Below, piece by piece: positions 43,937 through 52,166 of a stretch of 64,000 bases of DNA. The DNA comes from Thermoguttaceae bacterium (GTDB lineage Bacteria > Planctomycetota > Planctomycetia > Pirellulales > Thermoguttaceae), in assembly GCA_017441605.1 (NCBI GenBank), contig JAFRXD010000067.1, forward strand, positions 1 to 64,000, given 5' to 3'. The notes under the pieces are model-generated. The model saw only the letters and a list, made by a program, of their open reading frames with translations, was not told the origin of the DNA and did no database searches. The first letter of the stretch is position 1. Each line of letters opens with the position of its first letter. Position numbers and translations under genes: made by a program.

Positions 43937-45136
43937 TTAGTTTAAGAGTTGGCGCAAAACGGTTTCGGCGCGATCGAGAACCGCGTCGGTCTCCCATTCG
44001 CGGGCGCGGGCGAGCCCTTTCGCGCGCCGGACCGCGAAATAGGCCGGATCGTCCCATAAACGAACAATCTCGTCGACCCAAGGGGCGACGTCCTCGGCGC
44101 TTGGAACGGTTCCGGGCGCGTCGACGAACCGCTTGGGGATCGGAAGAACGACGCCCGCGTCCCCGACCGTCTCCGGAAGCGCGCCGCGATTCGACGCGAC
44201 GACGGGAACCCCCGCGCTCTGCGCCTCCGCGACGATTCGCCCGAACGACTCCGGCGCGAGGGAGGGAACCAGCGCGACCTTCGACGCCCCGTAAAACTCG
44301 CGCGCGAGATCCGTGTTCTCGATCGTTCGCAAATTGTTCGCGACGCCCCAATTAACCCCCGACTTGACCAACTCGCCGAACCCGGTTCGCCCTTTGACGA
44401 CGAGAAACGGAATCTCGGGGCGCCTCTTCCCCGTCTCCTCGACGATTTTGGCGAACCAATAGGCGCCCTTGCCGACCTCCGGATTGACGTAAAGAACGCA
44501 TTTGGGCTCGGGCGCGCTCGACGCGTCCGCCTCGTCGGGAACGACTTTCGCGAGATCGATAAGCGGCGGAACGACCGCCAATTCGATCCCGAGCCGCTCG
44601 GAATAGACGCCGCGCGCGTAGCTCGACGGAACGATCGTCAAGTCGACGTTTTGGAAGTACGACTTGTCGGAGTACAGAAGATTGTGCAAAAACGCGACGA
44701 CCTTCGCGCCCCCTCGGCGCCCGATTTCGACGATTTGGTTCCCCGCCCAGTATCCGCCGTAAGTCGCGTAAATATCCGGCTTCAAGACGGCGACGGTTCG
44801 CTCGAGCGCCGCGAGAAACGCCCGTCCGTCCTCGCGCGTCGGAATTCGGCTCGCCGTCTTCGGACGAAAGACGACCGAATCGATCCCCTCGTCTTTAAAC
44901 GGGATCAGCGACCTCTCGGAGTCGAGCGCGGTCCCCGGCGCCTTTAGCGACAAGCGCTGCGCTCGAAACAATTCTTCCAACCCGAGTTGCGGAGAATAGT
45001 CGTTCCCCGTCGCGCAAAACGTCTCGACGTCCCAACCGCGCCTCGATAGCCCGAGCAAAAGCTCCCGCGTCGAAATCGACGCGCCGTTCGATTGGTCTAA
45101 GTACAAATGCCAAGCGGCGAATAATATGCGGGGCAT
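43937..45136 (-). CDS. GT4-type glycosyltransferase
   Basis: The protein has 399 residues. The N-terminal Rossmann half begins MPRILFAAWHLYLDQSNGAS, where the acceptor-binding Gly/Ser loop lies. The C-terminal half has KCVLYVNPEVGKGAYWF, LVVKGRTGFGELV, and the nucleotide-sugar E-x7-E region SLAPESFGRIVAEAQSAGVPVVAS. It probably adds a sugar to a surface or lipid-linked glycan; donor and acceptor are unknown. It begins 10 bp after the stop of a paralog of the 45-55 kb family, with CGGAA as the ribosome site, so the two are coupled. Its first ~45 codons and the leader are present again at 48.8-48.95 and 51.95-52.16 kb as truncated copies. Confidence 0.85.
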   Translation of the reverse strand: MPRILFAAWHLYLDQSNGASISTRELLLGLSRRGWDVETFCATGNDYSPQLGLEELFRAQRLSLKAPGTALDSERSLIPFKDEGIDSVVFRPKTASRIPTREDGRAFLAALERTVAVLKPDIYATYGGYWAGNQIVEIGRRGGAKVVAFLHNLLYSDKSYFQNVDLTIVPSSYARGVYSERLGIELAVVPPLIDLAKVVPDEADASSAPEPKCVLYVNPEVGKGAYWFAKIVEETGKRRPEIPFLVVKGRTGFGELVKSGVNWGVANNLRTIENTDLAREFYGASKVALVPSLAPESFGRIVAEAQSAGVPVVASNRGALPETVGDAGVVLPIPKRFVDAPGTVPSAEDVAPWVDEIVRLWDDPAYFAVRRAKGLARAREWETDAVLDRAETVLRQLLN

Positions 45137-45145
45137 TGGATTCCG

Positions 45146-46081
45146 TTAGGGCAACTCGCAAAGTTTGCGAACAAAGTCCATTGCTTGGGAATAGCGCCCC
45201 TCGACGACTTCTCCCGATTTATCAATGTGTTTCTGATATTCAGTCTCCATAAAGTTCTTGAAGGTCTCCAGCGCCTCGCGATCCAATTTGCCAAAATACC
45301 TTTCGTCCCAGGCGCGGGCATTGTCGAGGGCGTAGTGTAATTTGGGATTTACGACTTGCAAACACTGATCCCGCAACTGGTAAAAAGGGATATGGTTTGG
45401 ATAGTCAATAGGATTAGCGCTTCGTTTTTTGATGGAAGCCGCCCTTTCGGCGTCGGCGTTCAAAAGGTTGTCGATAGGATAGAAAACGTAGTTTCTAGCA
45501 ATCAACGAGCAAATCCGAGTAAACGCCAACTCGGTCTGCCCGTTTTGATAAGACATTCGGATATTGAACCATTCAAAAAGATCCGAACGCCTCGAATTGA
45601 GAAGAGAATTGACGCTAAAAGCTCCGTTATGATCGCCCTTGAGTTCCAACGCGACGGCTAGCAGATGAATCGTGTCTCTCATCAGGATGGCTTCATCGGC
45701 TTTTCTCTCTTCCCAAAACGAATCGTAACACTTCAATCTCGCCGTCGCTTTTTCTATGGCTTGATCGTAATCCCCCTCGCGAATAAGTTCTTTCAAAGAA
45801 TCGATAAATTCGTCTTTTAGCGTAATAACGGGATCGAAATCGTAGACATACCCTCCGTTTATTACGGGCGTCATTCTTTTGGGACGCTTGAACCTATTGG
45901 GTTCCGGAGACTTGGAGACGGTCTCTTCTTTCTCTTGCGCGCTCAACTCGGTCTGTAATTCGACCGCTACCGCTTTCTGCTCGCTTGTTTTGGCGTCGAT
46001 CACGTCTTTTAGCAAATATCCAATTCCTATGCACATAGCGCATAGGATGATCGTTCGTGTTAAATGACCTCGGTCGTTCAT
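45146..46081 (-). CDS. Array paralog 1: membrane-anchored TPR-like protein next to the intact glycosyltransferase
   Basis: The product has 311 residues from the ATG at 46081 with GTGGAAA upstream; a TTG at 46159 is less likely. N-terminal membrane helix (TIILCAMCIGIGYLL), variable linker to ~75, then the family body: YDFDPVITLKDEF, SLKELIREGDYDQAIEKA, IHLLAVALELKGDHNGAF, FYPIDNLL, FYQLRDQCLQVVNPKLHY, METEYQKH and the ending FVRKLCELP. Repeated short helices and the ALELKGD-type hairpin suggest a TPR/SEL1-like solenoid outside the membrane. The closest sibling is the copy at 48963. It lies directly upstream of the intact GT4 gene. The function is not recognised. Confidence 0.75.
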   Translation of the reverse strand: MNDRGHLTRTIILCAMCIGIGYLLKDVIDAKTSEQKAVAVELQTELSAQEKEETVSKSPEPNRFKRPKRMTPVINGGYVYDFDPVITLKDEFIDSLKELIREGDYDQAIEKATARLKCYDSFWEERKADEAILMRDTIHLLAVALELKGDHNGAFSVNSLLNSRRSDLFEWFNIRMSYQNGQTELAFTRICSLIARNYVFYPIDNLLNADAERAASIKKRSANPIDYPNHIPFYQLRDQCLQVVNPKLHYALDNARAWDERYFGKLDREALETFKNFMETEYQKHIDKSGEVVEGRYSQAMDFVRKLCELP

Positions 46082-46252
46082 TATTTTCCACTCACATTCA
46101 TATTCAACCTTAAAAGAGGGAACTAACCGACAATTAAAAAAGTGGAAAGAATCGAGCAAAATTTATCCGCGATAAGATATTAAAGCCAATAAAGATCGCG
46201 CGATCCTTTCACTTGATAATCATTTTAAACAAATAATCTATTTGGTGGACAA

Positions 46253-48334
46253 TCAAGAGATTGAAACGGTTTTTGTACCCTGATATCCGGTGGGAGTCCA
46301 AAGCGTTCCCACTGCAATATTCTCCGGATACACTGTTCCTATTCCTCCATAATAAAGAAAATCTCCATCTGAACTTACAAGTTCAGAAACATAATCGTAT
46401 GAATCACAGGCATAAATGATGGCGGTCCCCAGATGATATTCCAAAGCGCTAGCTATAGACCAATATTCTTCGTCTCCTACTGCATTACCAGCCCCAAATC
46501 CGTCTCCAATATAGTCGATAGTCCATTGGGGGCCCCAGTCCTCGTCCCAACATTCTAGCCATTCTTCGTTATCTGGATCGGTATCAAAATGCTCACATGG
46601 TCCTGTATAACCAAATGACGAATCGTCAGGGTGTCCGTCTAAAGATACCCCATGTCCAATCAAAAAAATACCGTGCAAACTCTTATCCGATGAAAGATCA
46701 GAAAGCGCGTCGACAAAATCGGCTTTTGCCTGCGAAGCCCCGCTCGTAAAACCGTATTGATTATTATAGAAAGTTTCTACGTGAAAACCGAGCGCTCGCA
46801 ATTGATTAATGTTGGAGCCCCATTGGAAACAATGCTCGCCTCCAAAACTGATTAGATACGGATTGTAACAATAGGCCGCAAAAATCGTGTTTGGAACTTG
46901 AATCGACAAAGAAGTAGTCCCAACTATGACGTCGCTCGTTGTCAGTTGATCCGCGTACGTAAAACCGCCGCTAAAGAGTTCAACTTGATTGTGAGCCGCC
47001 GTCAACCAATCGCTATATTCCGAAACGGTAAGACCGACCGTTTCTCCCAACTCGGCGAGAGTGCATCCGGCGTTGGCGAACGCGTAGGCTTTATCGTAAT
47101 CGCTATTGCGCGAGACGTACCAATGCGAGATATCGATCGTTACGGTCGCCTGGTCCAAATAGTAGACAATGCCGCCGGACAAATCGAGCATTCGCGAATC
47201 GTATACTCCGATCGAAATTTGGAAACGATAATAGTCGTTCGTCATATTGAGACTCGGCAACGATTCGTAATAATCTTCCACGTCTCGTTTTAGAGTAATT
47301 ACGCCCGTAGTGGCGTTAATATTAAAGTAGTCGCGGTCGTTAGACAGAATCGCGTACCTGAAATTAGCGTTGTTTACTTCAAGACTTACGGCTTCGCGTT
47401 GAGTTATCGCATGACCCGTCGTCCAATTCTTCTTGACGTAGGCAAGATAGGAATCGGCGGGCCCCGGAACGTTTTCAAAACAATCCGGATCCGAAATGAA
47501 ATCTGTTTGGGCGACGATTGTGAAGTTGAACGTTGTGTAATCGAGAGTGGAAATACCGGACGCCATACTGAGCGAGATGCTAAAAGTTTCGTCGTTTTCT
47601 AAAATTGAATCGAAAAGGACGTAGAGATTGACGGAATTGTCCCCTGCGGGATTGATGACAACGTCTCCGCTCAAACTATTGGCGCCAAAATCGTTCATAT
47701 TGGCGGTTCCGCAAATTATGTCGTAATGAACGACGTCGCCGTAGGAACCGTCCTCAAGCTCAATGCGAACGCTACTCCCCTCTTTGACCATATACCTACC
47801 GCCAACTACTACGTTTCTTCCAACGCCGCCGGAAGCGAAAACGTTAGTATGAATCGTATGATCGCCGGAAGAAATCCCCCCGGAGCCTTCGCCAGACCGA
47901 TAACCGCCATTGTCGGCGTTGTCGCTCGAATCTCCGCCGTCCGTATCCGCGTCGGCAAGATTCAAAACGGCAATCGCCGCGTCGGGCGCTTCGTCGCGCG
48001 CCAATTTCGCGACCGACGCGTTGTCGTCAACGCTTCCCAACGACTTCCAAACGGCGTCGACTTCCGCTAACGCGGCGGAGTCAAGCGCATTGTCGGCGCT
48101 CTCGTCGCTCGCGAGCGAAACGACGACAATGTCGTCGCGCGACGCCGATAAATCGCGAGTTTCGGCGACCGCGCAGAATTCGTTTGAGGACGAGCAAGGA
48201 GGACTCGGACGGAAACCGTCGGCAGAAAGAAGTTGCCGATCCTCCAGTGGTTCGAACCTCAAAGCGCGACCTTCTCGGCGCGAGTTGCGACAATTGTCAT
48301 TTCGATTACGATCGCCAAAAAACATAAAACGCAT
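46253..48334 (-). CDS. LEPR-XLL surface protein with Calx-beta, cadherin-like and caspase-like C-terminal domains
   Basis: The protein has 693 residues, starting at 48334 behind GCGGAG. The N-terminus has RALRFEPLEDRQLLSADGF, the planctomycete LEPR-XLL export motif. Residues ~165-275 look like a Calx-beta domain (MVKEGSSVRIELEDGS, ILENDETFSISLSM). Residues ~300-410 look cadherin-like (YFNINATTGVITLKRDV). The C-terminal ~270 residues contain HGIFLIGHGVSLDG (His561) and AIIYACDSYDYVSEL (Cys643), the spacing and strand context of caspase/gingipain-type His-Cys dyads. The last ~650 bp use more AT-rich codons than the rest. It probably sits on the cell surface as a protease or decayed protease. 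It interrupts the paralog array. Confidence 0.7.
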   Translation of the reverse strand: MRFMFFGDRNRNDNCRNSRREGRALRFEPLEDRQLLSADGFRPSPPCSSSNEFCAVAETRDLSASRDDIVVVSLASDESADNALDSAALAEVDAVWKSLGSVDDNASVAKLARDEAPDAAIAVLNLADADTDGGDSSDNADNGGYRSGEGSGGISSGDHTIHTNVFASGGVGRNVVVGGRYMVKEGSSVRIELEDGSYGDVVHYDIICGTANMNDFGANSLSGDVVINPAGDNSVNLYVLFDSILENDETFSISLSMASGISTLDYTTFNFTIVAQTDFISDPDCFENVPGPADSYLAYVKKNWTTGHAITQREAVSLEVNNANFRYAILSNDRDYFNINATTGVITLKRDVEDYYESLPSLNMTNDYYRFQISIGVYDSRMLDLSGGIVYYLDQATVTIDISHWYVSRNSDYDKAYAFANAGCTLAELGETVGLTVSEYSDWLTAAHNQVELFSGGFTYADQLTTSDVIVGTTSLSIQVPNTIFAAYCYNPYLISFGGEHCFQWGSNINQLRALGFHVETFYNNQYGFTSGASQAKADFVDALSDLSSDKSLHGIFLIGHGVSLDGHPDDSSFGYTGPCEHFDTDPDNEEWLECWDEDWGPQWTIDYIGDGFGAGNAVGDEEYWSIASALEYHLGTAIIYACDSYDYVSELVSSDGDFLYYGGIGTVYPENIAVGTLWTPTGYQGTKTVSIS

Positions 48335-48794
48335 TGTTCATCTCCGCAAAAGGACTCGAAAAGCGGGCTCCGCTCCGCGCATCGAAGCCGACCGATAACC
48401 GCCGTTTCCTTCGGCGCGAAGCCGGACGGCTCCTAAAAAAGGGTTCCAAAATCGTCGCCGAATTATTAGACCCAGCGACGCTAGTCTCACATTTTAGCGT
48501 CCGAGAATTTTATTGCAAGCCGCAATCTTATATTTTTTCAAAAAAACAGAAGATTTATTTCAGTCTCATATTAGACTTCTATTCGTTTCCGTTTTCCTAT
48601 ACGGAGTTAGATTTTTTTGAGTCTTGCGTTAGTTTTTTCGATAAAACATAGATCAGTCTCTCGCGGGGAGTCGGACTTCGGCGGACAAGTCGTGGGGCAA
48701 GGAGAAAACGTTGGAATAAATGTTGACCGGTTCCCAAGCGTTGAAAACCGGTTCGTGGATTGAGACTCAAAGAGCGCAAACGAGCCTCCCATCC
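48335..48794. other. AT-rich intergenic region
   Basis: No ORF is convincing. The part at ~48500-48660 is clearly more AT-rich than flanking DNA and contains runs of A and T. An ACCGGTT/AACCGGT inverted repeat lies near 48727-48753, without a T run. The region holds the putative promoter of the LEPR-XLL gene and ends at the decayed glycosyltransferase fragment. Confidence 0.5.
48491..48518 (-). promoter_or_regulatory. Promoter of the LEPR-XLL surface protein gene
   Basis: Minus strand TTGCAA, 16 bp, TAAAAT, about 155 bp before the ATG at 48334. Confidence 0.5.
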
Positions 48795-48953
48795 TCATAC
48801 GAAATCGTCCCTAGGCGACAAGCCCGTCGCGCAAAACGTCTCGACCTCCCAACCGCGCCTCGATAGCCCGAGCAAAAGCTCCCGCGTCGAGATCGACGCG
48901 CCGTTCGATTGGTCTAAGTACAAGCGCCAAGCGGCGAATAATATGCGGGGCAT
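48795..48953 (-). pseudogene. Truncated 5' copy of the GT4 glycosyltransferase gene (remnant 1)
   Basis: The reading frame starts ATG at 48953 with the same leader as the intact gene. It keeps the first ~44 codons almost unchanged (MPRILFAAWRLYLDQSNGAS, then LLLGLSRRGWEVETFCATG). It then runs into unrelated sequence and stops at 48795, giving 52 residues. The sequence match also covers the spacer and the last codons of the upstream paralog. The rest of the glycosyltransferase is missing. It may still be translated because the ribosome site is intact. Confidence 0.85.
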
Positions 48954-48962
48954 TGAGTTCCG

Positions 48963-49889
48963 TTAGGGCAAATTATAAAGTTTGCGCGCAAAGGTCATTA
49001 TGTTAGCGTACCGTTCTTTTTCAATCGAACTTTGGTTTGGATCGTCCATAAGTTTACTATATTCTTTCTCCATAAAGCTCTTGATTTCTTCCAGAGCCTC
49101 GCGATCGCTTTCTTCAAGACGTTCGCTTGTCTCCGTATTTCCCGCCAAATAGCGTAATTTAGGATTTGCGATTTGCGCGAGTTGGTCGCGCAACTGATAT
49201 AAAGGCCAATCGCTTGGAAAATTGACGGGATCTCGACCTTGTTGAACGGCAACGGTCTCCCTGTCCGAGCAATACGTTTTCAAAACTTTGTCTATGGGGT
49301 AATGCGCATAACGTTGGGCAATTATTTCACAAATATGTCTAAACGCCCATTCCGTATTCCCCTCTTGATATAATCTTCTAACGTAAAACCAATCGGACAA
49401 TTCCGAACGTTGCGAATAAAGAAAAGAGTAAACGCGAAAAGCCTCGTTGAAGTCTCCCTTGAGTTCTAACGCTACGGCGAGCAGATGAACCGAATCCCTA
49501 AATTTGGCGCCCGAACGCGTTTCCTTATCTTCCCAAAGCTCGTCGAGATTACTCAATCGTTCCTTTGCTTTTTCAATCGCCCGGTCGTACTCGCCAACGC
49601 TAACGAGCTCCCTTAACGATCCAACAAATTCATCTTCTAACGAAAGGATCGGATCTAAGTCGTATATGTTTCCGCCGTCAATTGACGTTCCCATATGGCG
49701 CCCGATCGCGTTGAGTTTAGAGGAGTCCTTGGAAAAAACGATTTCTTCCTCTTGATCAATCGCGACGTTCTCAGATTTTGACTTGTTTGCCCCGCGCCCC
49801 AAAGCGTCTCCGAAGAAAAGCCCAATCGCTAAACAGGCGCCGCAAACGAGCCCCGCGCATAATAAACGAAGTCGTCCGGTCAGTTTCAT
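48963..49889 (-). CDS. Array paralog 2: membrane-anchored TPR-like protein
   Basis: The protein has 308 residues from an ATG behind GAGAGGAC. N-terminal helix MKLTGRLRLLCAGLVCGACL is nearly the same as in the copy at 52167. The body resembles paralog 1: IYDLDPILSLEDEF, SLRELVSVGEYDRAIEKAKE, VHLLAVALELKGDFNEAFRV, WAFRHICEIIAQRYAHYPID, YQLRDQLAQIANPKLRY, SFMEKEYSKL and the ending FARKLYNLP. So the N-terminus matches one sibling and the body another, which points to recombination between copies. It is followed 10 bp later by a truncated GT4 copy. Confidence 0.75.
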   Translation of the reverse strand: MKLTGRLRLLCAGLVCGACLAIGLFFGDALGRGANKSKSENVAIDQEEEIVFSKDSSKLNAIGRHMGTSIDGGNIYDLDPILSLEDEFVGSLRELVSVGEYDRAIEKAKERLSNLDELWEDKETRSGAKFRDSVHLLAVALELKGDFNEAFRVYSFLYSQRSELSDWFYVRRLYQEGNTEWAFRHICEIIAQRYAHYPIDKVLKTYCSDRETVAVQQGRDPVNFPSDWPLYQLRDQLAQIANPKLRYLAGNTETSERLEESDREALEEIKSFMEKEYSKLMDDPNQSSIEKERYANIMTFARKLYNLP

Positions 49890-50056
49890 TTTGTCCTCTC
49901 GATTTGTTCCTCAACATTGCGCCTCTATTAAAGCGCGCTCTTCGAAACGACGCTAATCGCGTCGCGCTCTAACTCACGGTAAATTGACCAGTTTGCGAAG
50001 AAAAACCGTCGCTTTCTCGACTCGCTCCTTCTCCTCCGCGGAGCGCCGAGGATCCG
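49841..50056. repeat. 216-bp near-identical block, copy 1
   Basis: This block matches 53090-53305 with about eight differences by eye and no gaps. It spans the C-terminal coding end of one paralog (49974), the 84 bp spacer, and the N-terminal coding start of the next (48963). Confidence 0.9.
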
Positions 50057-50930
50057 CGGCGCGCTTCTCGTATTCGGTCTCCACAAACGTTTTAAACGCT
50101 TCTCGCGCCTCGCGATTCGCCTTGATTAAGGTTTTTTTATCAATATGCCGCAATCGGATATCTCGATAATGCAACCGGGGATCGACTATCTGCAAACATT
50201 GATCCAACAGGCAATAAACGTCTCGATTACGACCGGTCCAAGCGGTTTCGAACATCGCGCGGTCGGAAGTCTTAGGATCGGCGCGCAAAGCCGCGAACGA
50301 CTCCCAAACGGCGTCGACGGGATATTGAAGATAACGATCCGCGATCAATTCGATCAATCGGTCGAACGCCGCGTCGTATTCTTTGCGAGAGTAGAACATG
50401 CGAACGTAAGCAAACGACAGTCGATCCGAACCTTCCGGATAAAGCAGTTTGTAAATCGGAAGCGCTTTGTCCCAATCCTCTTCGAACTCGCAAGCCAAAG
50501 CGACGCAACGAACGCGAACGTTAACGCCGTTCCGATCTATGCTCGGATCGACGAAATTCGCGAAGCGCTTAAGCTCGTCTCGCGCCATATCGACGACCGC
50601 GCCGTAATTCCCAGCTTGAAATTGTCCGTTTAGATATTTGCCGTCCTGAGCGTAAAGGTCGATATAATCTATATCGAACTCTTTCCCAAAATCGAGCGGG
50701 AGACTCCCGCTTTTCTCCGGAACGTCTTCGTATTTAAAGGAATCGATCTTTTGAGGTTCGCGCTCGCGCGGGGCGATCGTCTCCAAAGATAACTCCGGCG
50801 CTTTCGTTTGGGACGAGGGCGATTGGTCTCGCGAGCGAGCGACGCCGAGAGCCCATTCGAGCGAATAACCGACCCCAAAACACGCGGCGCATAAGAGCGT
50901 CGATAGAGTTAAGCGCTTTGCCCAGTTCAT
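49974..50930 (-). CDS. Array paralog 3: membrane-anchored TPR-like protein
   Basis: The product has 318 residues from the ATG at 50930 behind CCGGAG; a TTG at 50954 is less likely. N-terminal helix (LSTLLCAACFGVGYSLEWAL), a linker with YEDVPEKSGSLPLDFG and FDIDYIDLY, then VDMARDELKRF, VALACEFEEDWDKALPIYKLLYP, YVRMFYSRKEYDAAFDRLIELIADRYLQYPVD, LLDQCLQIVDPRLHY, NREAREAFKTFVETEYEKR and ERVEKATVFLRKLVNLP. The last 60 residues and the downstream spacer nearly match the copy at 53223. Function unknown. An 84 bp spacer separates it from paralog 2. Confidence 0.75.
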   Translation of the reverse strand: MNWAKRLTLSTLLCAACFGVGYSLEWALGVARSRDQSPSSQTKAPELSLETIAPREREPQKIDSFKYEDVPEKSGSLPLDFGKEFDIDYIDLYAQDGKYLNGQFQAGNYGAVVDMARDELKRFANFVDPSIDRNGVNVRVRCVALACEFEEDWDKALPIYKLLYPEGSDRLSFAYVRMFYSRKEYDAAFDRLIELIADRYLQYPVDAVWESFAALRADPKTSDRAMFETAWTGRNRDVYCLLDQCLQIVDPRLHYRDIRLRHIDKKTLIKANREAREAFKTFVETEYEKRAADPRRSAEEKERVEKATVFLRKLVNLP

Positions 50931-50984
50931 ATTATTCTCCGGAACTTTTTTCAATTCGAGAAGCCGCTTATTCGTTGACGCGAG

Positions 50985-51941
50985 TTACGGGACATTGCTC
51001 AACTTGCGCAAAAAAACTATCGAGCGCTCGTAAAGCGCTTTGTCGTTTTCCGATAAACTAGGATCGGACATATAGAGCTCGTATTCGCTTTCAACAAAGT
51101 CTTTAAAACGCTCCCTCGCGGCAATATTGCGCTCTATCGCGCGTTCGACGCTCGAACCCTCTTCCGATCTCGCCGGGTAGTGAAATTTCGGATCGACAAG
51201 CCGTAAACATTGGTCCAAAAACCGATAAACGTCGCGATATCGCGCCTCGCGCAAGATCGGTTCCATGGGATTCCCGTCAACGGATTCGGCGCTAAACTTG
51301 ACGTAGTCTTTGATAAGCTCGTCGACCGGAAAATCCCCCGCGCGACGCGCCGCCGTCTCGCATATGGCGTCAAATCTAGCGGAGGCGATCCCGATGGCTC
51401 CTCCCGTTCTACAGACGGCGAAAGTCCGAAGGTCCGAGTCTTGGGAATAGACGCTTTCGTAGACGGAAAGCGCTTTCTCGCGATCCCCTTTAAGTTCGGC
51501 GGCGGTCGCTAAAAGCAGGAGTCGCTTCCGATAAACGTTTCGACGAATTTCCTCCTCCGAAAAGAAATCGGTTTGAGCCAAGACGTTTTCAATTCGTTCG
51601 ATAACTTCGTCGTAGCGCTCCTCGCAAATCAGTTCCTTCAAACTTCGAATCTCTTCGTCCGAGTCGTCGACCGGGTCGAAATCGAACTCGGTTCCGTAGT
51701 CCATCGCGAGAGTTCCCTTGTCCCTTGGGACGTCTTGGTATCGGAACGAGGCGCTCTCTGGATCGTTCGGTATCTCAACGAACCCGAGCGAATCAAGCCG
51801 CGCCTCGGCGCTCGCTCTTCTCTGTTCACTGCGTTTAGCGGCTAGGCTTTTCTTGTCGAGCGCGCCTTTGAACCAAAACCCGAGCGCTACGCTCGCGACG
51901 CTCAAAAGCGCCGTTATCGCGACGTAAAGTCGTCCTTTCAT
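50985..51941 (-). CDS. Array paralog 4: membrane-anchored TPR-like protein, most divergent
   Basis: The protein has 318 residues from an ATG behind AGGAAACGGAG. N-terminal helix (ITALLSVASVALGFWF). The linker has YQDVPRDKGTLAMDYGTEFDF, shared with the copy at 54295. Then SLKELICEERYDEVIERIE, LLLLATAAELKGDREKALSVY, DFPVDELIKDY, FLDQCLRLVDPKFHY, RFKDFVESEYELY and the ending IVFLRKLSNVP. Some family positions differ (ATAAELKGD instead of AVALELKGD), so it may be an older copy. It lies 30 bp upstream of paralog 3 and just below GT4 remnant 2. Confidence 0.75.
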   Translation of the reverse strand: MKGRLYVAITALLSVASVALGFWFKGALDKKSLAAKRSEQRRASAEARLDSLGFVEIPNDPESASFRYQDVPRDKGTLAMDYGTEFDFDPVDDSDEEIRSLKELICEERYDEVIERIENVLAQTDFFSEEEIRRNVYRKRLLLLATAAELKGDREKALSVYESVYSQDSDLRTFAVCRTGGAIGIASARFDAICETAARRAGDFPVDELIKDYVKFSAESVDGNPMEPILREARYRDVYRFLDQCLRLVDPKFHYPARSEEGSSVERAIERNIAARERFKDFVESEYELYMSDPSLSENDKALYERSIVFLRKLSNVP

Positions 51942-51950
51942 CTCCGTTTC

Positions 51951-52157
51951 CTATCTCAACTCGTCTCGCTTCGGACAAATTACTCCATTAGGCGACATAG
52001 GCGTTTTCGCAAATTCCAGTCGTTTCCCCGTCGCGCGAAACGTCTCGACCTCCCAACCGCGCCTCGATAGCCCGAGCAAAAGCTCCAGCGGCGAGATCGA
52101 CGCGTCGTTCGATTGGTCTAGGCGCGAGCGCCAAGCGGCGAACAATACGCTAGGCAT
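51951..52157 (-). pseudogene. Truncated 5' copy of the GT4 glycosyltransferase gene (remnant 2)
   Basis: The 68-residue frame starts at 52157, 10 bp after paralog 5, with the same CGGAA ribosome site as the intact gene. Residues 1-44 match its N-terminus with more changes than remnant 1 (MPSVLFAAWRSRLDQSNDAS, LLLGLSRRGWEVETFRATG), so it is probably the older copy. It then diverges and stops at 51951, 9 bp before paralog 4. The remaining ~350 codons are missing. Confidence 0.85.
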
Positions 52158-52166
52158 TGGGTTCCG

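Noticed and set aside
48955..49000. Active short GT4 fragments as functional small proteins
   Set aside because: They keep a start and ribosome site but only ~44 native codons, then run into unrelated sequence, which fits decay better than function.
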